Assembly: GCF_009901565.1 (NCBI RefSeq)
Contig: NZ_WXEW01000007.1
Span: 496,001-560,000 of the forward strand
Direction of reading: 5' to 3'
DNA length: 64,000 bases
From: Herbidospora solisilvae
GTDB lineage: Bacteria; Actinomycetota; Actinomycetes; Streptosporangiales; Streptosporangiaceae
Shown: positions 57,095 through 64,000 of the stretch, piece by piece
How positions within the stretch are numbered: the stretch's first letter is position 1
How the letters are laid out: the number at the start of each line of letters is the position of its first letter
Program-made: the position numbers and the translations under genes
Notes under the pieces: model-generated
Told to the model about the DNA's origin: nothing
Database searches by the model: none
Seen by the model: the letters and a program-made list of their open reading frames with translations, nothing else

Positions 57095-57867
57095 GCGGGT
57101 TCGGCGACGATCAGCTCGCCGACGTGGCCGGCCAGTTCGTCGCGCGCCTCCTTGTCCAGGCCGGAATCGGTGACGAGAACATCGGCCCGGTCGAGCCGGG
57201 CGATGGTGGAGATGCCGACGGTGCCCCACTTGGTGTGGTCGGCCAGCACCACGAGCTGCTGCGCGGCGGCCACCAGCTCGCGGTCGGTCTCGGCCTCCAG
57301 CAGGTTGGGGGTGGTGAACCCGGCCCGCGCGTTCATGCCGTGCACCCCGAGGACGAGTGTGTCGACGTTGAGCGACCTGATCGCCTGCACCGCGATCGGC
57401 CCGACGAGGGCGTCGGACGGCGTGCGCACTCCTCCCACCAGCACGACCGTCTGGCCGGGCCGCCCGGACCGGTGGAACACCTCGGCCACCCGGACCGAGT
57501 TGGTGATGAGGGTCAGGTCGGGCACGTCGACGAGGTGGTGGGCGAAGGTCCAGGTCGTGGTGCCGGCCGACAGGGCGACCGCGCTGCCCGGCCGGACCAG
57601 GGGGGCGGCGGCGCGGGCGATGGCCTCCTTCTCGGGCTGCTGCCGCACCGACTTGGCGGCGAACCCGGGCTCCTCGGTCGACCCCGGCCCGGCGACGGTG
57701 GCGCCGCCGTGCACCTTCTCGATCAGGCCCCGATCGGCCAGCGCCTCGAGGTCGCGGCGGATCGTCATGTCGGAGACGCCCAGGTCGCGGACGAGGTCGG
57801 CGACCCGCACCCCGCCCGTGCGCCGGACCCGTTCGAGGATCGCCTGTTGCCTCTGCTGGGCCAGCAT
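57091..57867 (-). CDS. DeoR/GlpR-family repressor
   Basis: A 258-residue regulator with N-terminal HTH (RQQAILERVRRTGGVRVADL, DMTIRRDLEALADRGLIEKVHGGA) and a C-terminal sugar-phosphate-binding domain (ALSAGTTTWTFAHHL, LVGGVRTPSDALVGP). It is the first gene of a deoR-galT operon, preceded by GGGGGAG, and likely senses a galactose-pathway phosphosugar. A 12-bp inverted repeat stands just upstream. Confidence 0.93.
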   Translation of the reverse strand: MLAQQRQQAILERVRRTGGVRVADLVRDLGVSDMTIRRDLEALADRGLIEKVHGGATVAGPGSTEEPGFAAKSVRQQPEKEAIARAAAPLVRPGSAVALSAGTTTWTFAHHLVDVPDLTLITNSVRVAEVFHRSGRPGQTVVLVGGVRTPSDALVGPIAVQAIRSLNVDTLVLGVHGMNARAGFTTPNLLEAETDRELVAAAQQLVVLADHTKWGTVGISTIARLDRADVLVTDSGLDKEARDELAGHVGELIVAEPA

Positions 57868-57884
57868 CAGCTCCCCCTCTCAAA

Positions 57885-57925
57885 CATGTTCCAACAAATC
57901 ATCGCATAGAAAATGTTGGAACATG
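57885..57925. promoter_or_regulatory. Operator for the DeoR repressor
   Basis: CATGTTCCAACA (57885-57896) and TGTTGGAACATG (57914-57925) form a perfect 12-bp inverted repeat with an AT-rich 17-bp spacer between deoR-galT and the divergent bL37 gene. Confidence 0.75.
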
Positions 57926-57965
57926 GGAGGTGGACAGGTGCCCCCACGAGGCGCACAGTGGGCCA

Positions 57966-58043
57966 ATGGGTAAACGACAGCGCAAGTCCAAGGCCCGCCG
58001 CAAGAAGAAGGCCAACCACGGCAAGCGGCCCACGGGCCGTTAG
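57966..58043 (+). CDS. 50S ribosomal protein bL37
   Basis: A 25-residue, extremely basic peptide starting MGKRQRKSKARRKKK with the ANHGKRP motif characteristic of bL37, the tiny large-subunit protein found in mycobacterial ribosomes and conserved in actinobacteria. No strong ribosome site is visible. It is too short for most gene callers. It is divergent from deoR-galT and convergent with the next gene. Confidence 0.85.
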   Translation: MGKRQRKSKARRKKKANHGKRPTGR

Positions 58044-58055
58044 CCAGGGGCCCGG

Positions 58056-58628
58056 TCAGGAGGCCCGGCGTCCCCAGGCGGCCAGCAGCCGCGTCTGCGC
58101 GTCGGCGTTCGCCGGCACCGGCACGTGCCCGCCGATGATGCCCGAGCTGCGGTAACCCTCCTCGCAGCCGGCGAACCAGTCGGCGCAGAGCGAGACGAGC
58201 TCCGGGTCGAGCCGGTCGGCCACGCCGATGGCGTTCGACAGGTCCCACGTGTGGATCAGGGCGTCGGCGAATAGCTCGGTGACGTACTCGCGTCCCGGCA
58301 CGTCTCCGAACGACAGATGCACGGTGCGGTCGAGCACGCCCTCCGCCGAGGCGGCGGTCACGGCGGCGTGCGCGGCGAAGTCGAACGCCTTGACGGCGTC
58401 GTCGCCGATGAGGTCGCCGTCGAAGACGTCGCCGATCTCGGCCGGGCTGCGGCCGGCGAGCAGTTCGGGCGCCCAGAGAGACTCGTACACCAGGTGGTTC
58501 ACCAGGGCGTGCACGTCCCAGTCGACACACGGCGTCGGGAGGTCCCACTGGCCGGGCTTGATGAGGTGGACGCGCATACCGAAGGCGTCCAGGGCCCGGC
58601 GGTAGGCGTCCTCGATTCCGATTGTCAC
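58056..58628 (-). CDS. TIGR03086-type metal-binding (mycothiol-dependent-like) protein
   Basis: A protein of about 190 residues with the DinB/maleylpyruvate isomerase N-terminal four-helix fold: WDLPTPCVDWDVHALVNHLVYE and ELFADALIHTWDLSNAIG provide the His/Asp metal ligands. Activity is unknown; relatives use mycothiol. GTG 58628 is the likely start. Confidence 0.85.
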   Translation of the reverse strand: MTIGIEDAYRRALDAFGMRVHLIKPGQWDLPTPCVDWDVHALVNHLVYESLWAPELLAGRSPAEIGDVFDGDLIGDDAVKAFDFAAHAAVTAASAEGVLDRTVHLSFGDVPGREYVTELFADALIHTWDLSNAIGVADRLDPELVSLCADWFAGCEEGYRSSGIIGGHVPVPANADAQTRLLAAWGRRAS

Positions 58629-58687
58629 AATTCGACGGTAACCCGAACGCGAGCCCACGTCATGGGGCTCCGGACCAAAGTGACAAT

Positions 58688-59901
58688 TTAGGGCATTCCT
58701 GGCATGTGCGCTGGGACGACCATCTGTTTCTTGCCCGTCACCAGCAACCACGCGGGCAGAATCGTCACGCACGCCACGGGAATCAGCGCCGTGTCCCCGA
58801 CGACGGCCACGGAGATGAACAGGCTCAGCCAGCCGTGCTGAGTGATCGCCAGCACGAACCCCAGCACCCCCGCGGTCAGCGCCAGGGCCGGCGGCACCGC
58901 CGGAACCAGCGCGTTGGCCGCCACGCCCAGGGCGATCCCCATGAACACGGCCGGGAAGATGCGTCCGCCCCGGAACCCACAGGCCGCCGCCACGGTCAGC
59001 GCGACCAGCTTGACCAGGAGCACCAGGATCACCGTCCCGGTGGCGGCGTGGCCGCGCAGCAGCTCACCGGCCTGCGTCAGCCCCTTGAACATGGACACCT
59101 CGCCCCCGATGATCCCCAGGCCGCCGAGGACGGCCCCGCCCGCCGTGACCATGAGCACCGGATGGGGGATGCGGTGGAAGGCCGCATGGGCGTACGGAAA
59201 CGCATAGACCACCAGCAGCCCAGGCCCGCGCCGACGAGCGCGACGACCGGCCCCGAGACCAGGTCGGCGAGCCGGAACCCGGGGTAGCCGGGCACCTTCA
59301 TATACAGCGTCCGGCCGGAGAGGGCCACCGTGGTCAGCGCCCCCGCGGAGGCCGCCAGCAGCGGCGCGAAGAGTCTGTCCCACAGCGGCGTCTCCGGTCT
59401 GCCCAGCGGCAGCTCCGACATGAGCAGCGCGGCGGCGAGCGGCGTGCCGAACAGGGCGCCGACGGTCCCGGCCGCGCCGATCCCCACCCAGACCACGCCG
59501 TCGACGTGCGGGAACAGTCTCCGGCCCGCGGCGAAGGCGAGGGCCACGTTGACGGCGGTGATGGGGTTCTCCGGCCCCAGGCTCACCCCGCAGGAAAGGG
59601 TGACGATCACCGCCAGCAGCACCCCCGGCAGCACCCGGGGCGGCATCGGCGGCGCCACCAGCCCCTCGGTGGCCGGGTCGGGCCCGGCGTGCCCCGGAAA
59701 CCGCCAGATCAGCAGCCCCGTGACGGTTCCCGCCAGGGTGAGGACGAGCAGAATGCGCCACCACTCGAACGACGGCCAGATCAGGCGCTCCAACCATTCG
59801 GCAAGTGCGGTGACGCCGAACAGGATGAGACTCGAACCGACTCCCACCACCAATGCGGGCAAAACCAATGCCAGCAGCCTGATCCACGTCGCCCTCGGCA
59901 T
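58688..59901 (-). pseudogene. ClC-family ion channel gene with a frameshift
   Basis: The first part (from ATG 59901, after GGGGGGAC) encodes helices of a ClC channel: CGVSLGPENPITAVNVAL, GTVGALFGTPLAAALLMSELPLG. Near 59213-59225 the frame shifts: the family-like sequence continues in another frame (LLVVYAFPYAHAAFHRIPHPV, GGLGIIGGEVSMFKG, CGFRGGRIFPAVFMG) to the stop at 58688. One extra base in the GGCCTGGG-CTGCTGG stretch would restore a single channel of about 404 residues. It is either a recent mutation, a sequencing error, or recoding. Confidence 0.8.
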
Positions 59902-60054
59902 TGGCGTGTCCCCCCGGCCTCAATGCACTTGGAATACCCGTGGAGTTCTCAAAAGAAAGCCTCGCATCACCAATAGTGCGCCATGTGAGGCATTTGTGGC
60001 GGTTTATGTGGTTATGGTGGCAATTGCTAGTCGACGAGGAAGGAGCTGGTCGCG

Positions 60055-60471
60055 TTGACCACCGCATCCACGACACCCACTTCGGGCGGACGACTGCCGC
60101 ACCCCTCCAACTGGCTGCGCTTCGCCGGGATCCTCGGCATCGTGGTGGGGCTGCTCAACATCGTCGGCGGGTTCGCCGCGATCTTGAAGAGCCACTACCT
60201 CGTGGTCGGTTCATCCGGCGTGCTGATCTTCAACCTCACCGCGTGGGGCATCATCTGGCTGGTCGCCGGGGTCCTCATGGTGATCGCGGGCGTGGGCATC
60301 CTCCAAGGAGCGATGTGGGCCCGCATGCTGGGCATCGTCCTGGCGGCACTGGTCATCCTGGGCCAGTTCGCCTACGCCGGGGCGTTCCCGATCTGGTCCC
60401 TCATCGTCGTCGCGCTGGCCGTGGTCGTGATCTACGGCCTGGTGGTGCCGCCGCGCGGCAGTATCGCCTAG
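60055..60471 (+). CDS. DUF7144-like four-helix membrane protein
   Basis: A 138-residue membrane protein with four hydrophobic helices (FAGILGIVVGLLNIVGGFAA; WGIIWLVAGVLMVIAGVGI; MLGIVLAALVILGQFAYAG; WSLIVVALAVVVIYGLVV), matching a common actinobacterial family of unknown function. The start is TTG 60055 behind a strong GGAAGGAG. Its stop overlaps the convergent phosphatase gene. Confidence 0.85.
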   Translation: MTTASTTPTSGGRLPHPSNWLRFAGILGIVVGLLNIVGGFAAILKSHYLVVGSSGVLIFNLTAWGIIWLVAGVLMVIAGVGILQGAMWARMLGIVLAALVILGQFAYAGAFPIWSLIVVALAVVVIYGLVVPPRGSIA

Positions 60472-62204
60472 GGGAGCCGCTGTTCCACCCAGACGATCTT
60501 CCCGAGAGGGGTCGGGCGAGTGCCCCACCGGTAGGTGAGCCGCTTGATGAGCTGCAGCCCGCGCCCGGTGTCGTCCTCCGAAGTCGGAGTGCGCAGCGCC
60601 GGGACGGTGGGCGAGCCGTCGGCGACCTCGCAGACGAGGGTTCTGCCCCGGCCCCTCAGCAACCTCAGCTCGATCGGCGGCCAGCCGTGCTTGAGCGCGT
60701 TGGTCACCAGCTCACTGACGACCAGCTCGGTGGTGTCACGGACGGCGCCGAGCCCCCATTCCGCCAGCGTCGCCCGGACGAACCGCCGGGCGTGACTGAC
60801 GAAGCGGGGATCGGCCGGCAGCGAGCAGGAGGCGATCTCGTCGGGCGCGAGTTCATGGACCCGGGCAAGCAGCAGCGCGATGTCGTCGCGCTCGTGCCCG
60901 GGTCGCTGACTGTTGATGGTCACGTCGCACATCTCCTCCAGATCCTGGTCGGGCGCCGACAGCAGCCGGCGCAGCGCCATGATCCCCAGGTCGATGTCTC
61001 TGGCCCGGCTCTCCACCAGGCCGTCGGTGTAGAAGGCGAGGATCCCCCCGGACGGCAGCACCATCTCCACCGTCTCCAGCGGGTCGTTCCCGATCCCCAG
61101 CGGCAGCCCCGAGGGCAGCTCGATGATCTCGGTACGACCGTCGGGATGGATCAGAACCGGCGGAACATGCCCCGCCCGCGCCAGCGCGCAGGTCCGGGTC
61201 ACCGGGTCGTAGGTCGCGTAGACCGCCGTGGCGATCTGGGTCGGATCGAGGTCCTGGCTCATCCGGTTGAGCCGGAACAGCACCTCGTCGGGCGGCAGGT
61301 CGAGGGACGCCAGCGTGCGCGCGGCGGTCCGGAGCTGCCCCATCGTGGCCGCGGCCCGGGTCCCGTGCCCCATGACATCGCCCACCACGAGCGCCGCCCG
61401 GCACCCGGGAAGGGGGATGACGTCGAACCAGTCGCCGCCGACCCCCATGAGATCGCTGGCCGGCAGGTAGCGGGAGGCGATCTCCATGCCCAGCGGCTGG
61501 TGCAGGTCGGCCGGGAGCAGGCTGCTCTGCAGCGTGAGGGCGGTGCGCCGCTCGCGGGCGTACAGGCGCGCGTTGTCTATGCAGACGGCGGTCCGCGCGG
61601 CCAGCTCCTCGGCGACCGCGACGTCCTCCTCCTCGAACGGCGACCCGCCGGGGTTCCGGCTGAAGATCGCGCACCCGAGCACCCGCCCCCGCGCCTTCAG
61701 CGGCACGGCGATGAACGACCCGCCCACCAGGAGCTTGGCCACCACCTCACGGTCGAGGCTGGCCCCGATCAGCTCCGCGGTGTGCTCGTCCAGCTCCGGA
61801 TACATGATCGGATTCCCGGTCGACATGCACTGCGCCTGCGGCAGCTGCGCCGAGTAGACCGTGACCTCGTTGATCGGAAAGGCCTCGACCCACTCGGTCG
61901 GATCGGCCTCCGCCACCCCGATGGCCACCCGCCGCACGAGCGCGGTGCCGTCGACCGGCCGCGACGGGAACTCCCCGTCGATGACGAGCCGATCCTGCAC
62001 CATGATCGCCGAGGTGTCGGCGAACCGCGGGACCGCGATGTCCATCAGCTCCCGGCTGGTCTCGCCCAGATCGAGGGTCGTCCCGATGCGACGGCTGGCC
62101 TCGTTGAGATAGGCCAGTCGCTCCTGAGCGGAGGCCGCCGAGGCCTGCCGCCATTCGAGCCGGTCACCCGGCGCCGGCGTCTTGATCACGCTGTTCCGGT
62201 TCAT
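60468..62204 (-). CDS. GAF - SpoIIE phosphatase - HATPase fusion regulator
   Basis: A 578-residue soluble protein: GAF-like sensor (about 40-210), PP2C/SpoIIE phosphatase (about 230-430: GGDWFDVIPL, VGDVMGHGTRAAATM, ALARAGHVPP, FYTDGLVESRARDID) and a C-terminal anti-sigma-kinase-like HATPase (TELVVSELVTNALKHG, DDTGRGLQLIKRL). Both kinase and phosphatase of a partner-switching pathway are in one chain, probably acting on an unlinked anti-anti-sigma factor. ATG 62204 is likely; an in-frame start at 62243 behind AAAAGG is possible. Confidence 0.92.
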   Translation of the reverse strand: MNRNSVIKTPAPGDRLEWRQASAASAQERLAYLNEASRRIGTTLDLGETSRELMDIAVPRFADTSAIMVQDRLVIDGEFPSRPVDGTALVRRVAIGVAEADPTEWVEAFPINEVTVYSAQLPQAQCMSTGNPIMYPELDEHTAELIGASLDREVVAKLLVGGSFIAVPLKARGRVLGCAIFSRNPGGSPFEEEDVAVAEELAARTAVCIDNARLYARERRTALTLQSSLLPADLHQPLGMEIASRYLPASDLMGVGGDWFDVIPLPGCRAALVVGDVMGHGTRAAATMGQLRTAARTLASLDLPPDEVLFRLNRMSQDLDPTQIATAVYATYDPVTRTCALARAGHVPPVLIHPDGRTEIIELPSGLPLGIGNDPLETVEMVLPSGGILAFYTDGLVESRARDIDLGIMALRRLLSAPDQDLEEMCDVTINSQRPGHERDDIALLLARVHELAPDEIASCSLPADPRFVSHARRFVRATLAEWGLGAVRDTTELVVSELVTNALKHGWPPIELRLLRGRGRTLVCEVADGSPTVPALRTPTSEDDTGRGLQLIKRLTYRWGTRPTPLGKIVWVEQRLP

Positions 62205-62431
62205 CTCTTCCGCATCGTAGGGAGGACAACCACGGCATTTCATGCCTTTTCCCAGACTGTACGGCGCTTTACGCGGTGGATTGCAGGGTCAAGGCCGCAT
62301 TGATCCTCAAGAAGCCGGGTCATCGGCACGGAAAGGCAGTGTTCGTCGGTGTTTACGACGCGATGCCCGACACCGGGCGAGGGGGTTGCGGACGGGAATT
62401 ATTACCTTTCGACCGCAACCGACAGACTGTG

Positions 62432-62505
62432 TCGGGGTGACAGGATTTGAACCTGCGGCCCCCTGCTCCCAAAGCAGGTGCGCTACCAAGCTGCGCCACA
62501 CCCCG
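62432..62505 (-). tRNA. tRNA-Pro(TGG)
   Basis: A 74-nt cloverleaf on the minus strand with acceptor arms CGGGGTG/CACCCCG, anticodon loop TTTGGGA (anticodon TGG) and T-arm GGTTCAAATCC. CCA is not encoded. Confidence 0.97.
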
Positions 62506-62595
62506 TGAGCCGCCTGGCGCCGACGCCCCGAGATCTCCGGTACGCTTACGCTTTGACGGCCGGATGAAGTCTAGACCAGATGCCGACCGGCGCGC

Positions 62596-62666
62596 GCGGA
62601 CGTAGCTCAATGGTAGAGCCCCAGTCTTCCAAACTGGCTACGCGGGTTCGATTCCCGTCGTCCGCT
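62596..62666 (+). tRNA. tRNA-Gly(TCC)
   Basis: A 71-nt cloverleaf with acceptor GCGGACG/CGTCCGC, anticodon loop CTTCCAA (anticodon TCC) and T-arm GGTTCGATTCC. CCA is not encoded. It is divergent from tRNA-Pro. Confidence 0.97.
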
Positions 62667-62676
62667 CTCAACGTGA

Positions 62677-62710
62677 AAGGCCAGGTCACCCCGGTGGGGT
62701 GCCTGGCCTT
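62677..62710. terminator. Terminator after tRNA-Gly
   Basis: AAGGCCAGG-T-CACCCC pairs with GGGGTG-CCTGGCCTT, a 15-bp stem with one bulged T and a 3-nt loop, between tRNA-Gly and a convergent gene. Confidence 0.85.
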
Positions 62711-62722
62711 CGTCATACCGGA

Positions 62723-63229
62723 TCACGCCGGGAAGTCCTTCGGGTTGACGCCGCTCGTGCGGGCGTTGCCGCCCTTGACGGGGTTGAGGGTGAGCGTCCA
62801 GATGGTCGACTGGGTCGCGGTGGTGGTGAACCTCAGCCGGTCGTTGAAGCGCTGGTAGGAGGCGCTCTTGGTGAACTTGCGCTTGGAGCTGCTGAACCGG
62901 TAACCGGTGGTGAAGTAGACGGTGTAGGAGCCGTCGTCGACCTTTTTGAAGCTCGCGGTCGACTTCGCGCGGACGTAGAGGCTGAACGCCTTCTTCTTGC
63001 CCCGGACCAGCGTGACGACCCCGTCCTTGGCGGTGCCGTTCTTGATCTTCAGGACGCCCTCCCCGCCGCTGATGCGGTCGTAGAGGACCTTGCCGTTGCC
63101 CGGCCGCGCCGCCGACGGCGCCAGGGAGACCGCGGCCGACTCCTGGACGGAGGCGCCGGCCGGGGCGGCATAACCGGTCAGCAGAACAGCGGTGAGGACC
63201 GCTCCTGCGAGAGGACGTAATGAGTGCAT
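62723..63229 (-). CDS. Small secreted protein of unknown function
   Basis: A 168-residue protein with a signal peptide (MHSLRPLAGAVLTAVLLTGYAA, cleavage near AGA-SV) and a beta-rich mature part (GKKKAFSLYVRAKSTASFKKV, DGSYTVYFTTGYRFSSSKRKF) with many Lys, Thr and Ser. I do not recognise the family. It may be a cell-surface beta-sandwich protein. An in-frame TTG at 63265 is an alternative start. Confidence 0.75.
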   Translation of the reverse strand: MHSLRPLAGAVLTAVLLTGYAAPAGASVQESAAVSLAPSAARPGNGKVLYDRISGGEGVLKIKNGTAKDGVVTLVRGKKKAFSLYVRAKSTASFKKVDDGSYTVYFTTGYRFSSSKRKFTKSASYQRFNDRLRFTTTATQSTIWTLTLNPVKGGNARTSGVNPKDFPA

Positions 63230-63336
63230 TGCGACAATATGTCGAATTGCCGTCGGCCGGGTCAACGCGATTCACGGTCGCGGAAGCGTCTGGCACAAAT
63301 GGGAAATGTCAGTCCTTGATCGTAGGCTCCGCTGCC

Positions 63337-63858
63337 ATGACCACCACCACGACCGTCTCGTTCGATCTCGGCGTCCACTACGGGCAGGCCTACCTCGTCG
63401 ACGCCACCGACGACGCCATGGGCCCCGAAGATTTGCTCGATGACCACCCTGCGCATCCTGTGGGGATCATCAGAGTGGAAGACGGGAACGCCTTCCTGAT
63501 CACCGGTCTCCACACCGGCACCGTCGGTTTCTCGGTGATGGTGGCCGACCACGACCCGGGAGCGGACACCGACGCGTACGAGGACATCGTGGAGATCAGC
63601 TTCGAGTCCGAGGCCGGACAGGTCACCCTCGACGAGTGGGGCGGCAGTGAGGTGCACGAGATCCCCGAGCTCCCGGCCGGACCGGGCTGGTATCGGCTGC
63701 GCTACCACGCTCAGAACATGGACGCGGCCGCCGAAGCCGACACCTCCCAGGAGATCATCGACCGCTATCTGCTGCAGATCTGGCCCCAGGAGGAGTCGGA
63801 GCCCCGCGTGGTCCAGAGCGCGAGCGGCCAGCTCGCCTACTGGTGCAGCCCCAGGTGA
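63337..63858 (+). CDS. Small acidic protein of unknown function
   Basis: A 173-residue soluble, strongly acidic protein (FDLGVHYGQAYLVDATDD; DEWGGSEVHEIPELP; PGWYRLRYHAQNMDAA; YLLQIWPQEESEPRVV). The C-terminal WYRLRYHA and QIWP are landmarks seen in small actinobacterial proteins that I cannot assign a function. ATG 63337 fits the first strand. It is divergent from the secreted protein gene. Confidence 0.75.
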   Translation: MTTTTTVSFDLGVHYGQAYLVDATDDAMGPEDLLDDHPAHPVGIIRVEDGNAFLITGLHTGTVGFSVMVADHDPGADTDAYEDIVEISFESEAGQVTLDEWGGSEVHEIPELPAGPGWYRLRYHAQNMDAAAEADTSQEIIDRYLLQIWPQEESEPRVVQSASGQLAYWCSPR

Positions 63859-63865
63859 GCTCTGA

Positions 63866-64000
63866 TCAGAGGTTCGTCTCCCGGTCGATCCAGCTCAGGT
63901 AGTCGCCCGTCCCCATGGCGACCGGCACCGCGATGATCTCCGGCACGTCGTAGGAGTGCACCTCCCGCACACACCCCGACAGGTCACCGAACCGCTCCGC
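63866..64000 (-). CDS. cutA: CutA-family protein (3' end only)
   Basis: The last 44 residues are in the window: REVHSYDVPEIIAVPVAMG and DYLSWIDRET match the C-terminus of the trimeric CutA1 family, linked to divalent cation tolerance. The start lies beyond the right edge. Confidence 0.9.
   Translation of the reverse strand, partial: AERFGDLSGCVREVHSYDVPEIIAVPVAMGTGDYLSWIDRETNL

Overview
The window is high-GC, densely packed chromosomal DNA from an actinomycete. Family resemblance points to the Streptosporangiales (Streptosporangium/Nonomuraea-like), but that placement is inference. Supporting signs are frequent GTG starts, GTGA/ATGA coupled starts, a mycothiol-type CPWA oxidoreductase, an Eis-type acetyltransferase, mycobacterial-type RpiB (Ser in place of the catalytic Cys), an HTH-TPR regulator, SpoIIE-type phosphatases, a tiny bL37 ribosomal protein gene and an actinobacterial-type c-di-AMP riboswitch. 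I see no insertion sequence, prophage, CRISPR array or rRNA operon. Both ends cut genes: a GTPase on the left and cutA on the right.

Layout. 1-11.4 kb: partial dynamin-like GTPase, an SSB without the usual acidic tip, a membrane diguanylate cyclase, ettA, a secreted F5/8C-DUF1996 protein, a HAD phosphatase, and an mscS-glbO-GH13 operon. 11.4-17.7 kb: an accessory module with a small ORF, an HTH-TPR regulator, a GNAT, a 24-residue cationic peptide, a TPR protein with a decayed ATPase-like N-terminus and an MFS exporter; the last three are translationally coupled. 17.7-30.5 kb: NUDIX, purU, prolyl oligopeptidase, HNH protein, GNAT, a 13-bp minisatellite, FmdB-type zinc ribbon, a serine hydrolase with its 3' end tandemly duplicated, a WYL protein lacking an HTH, ilvD, a NERD protein, an amidase and an unknown Cys-rich protein. 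30.5-46 kb: pepN, nitroreductase-like DsbA protein, ALDH, a nucleotide-sugar dehydrogenase, def, rpiB, Eis-like acetyltransferase, SpoIIE phosphatase, response regulator, site-2 protease, DinB protein, SDR, and an MFS-MarR pair.

46-54.3 kb (minus strand) is a tightly coupled five-gene operon: a hyaluronan-synthase-like GT2, three parallel beta-helix proteins (two are tail-anchored paralogues) and UDP-glucose dehydrogenase. I read it as a candidate uronic-acid exopolysaccharide system. A coiled-coil cell-wall hydrolase under a c-di-AMP riboswitch lies next to it. 56-64 kb: deoR-galT with a clear operator, bL37, a metal-binding DinB-like protein, a frameshifted ClC channel, a DUF7144-like membrane protein, a GAF-SpoIIE-ATPase phosphatase, tRNA-Pro(TGG), tRNA-Gly(TCC), two small unknown proteins and the cutA 3' end.

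The two best candidates for undescribed biology are the 14.5-17.7 kb peptide-TPR-exporter operon and the 46-54 kb GT2/beta-helix operon.
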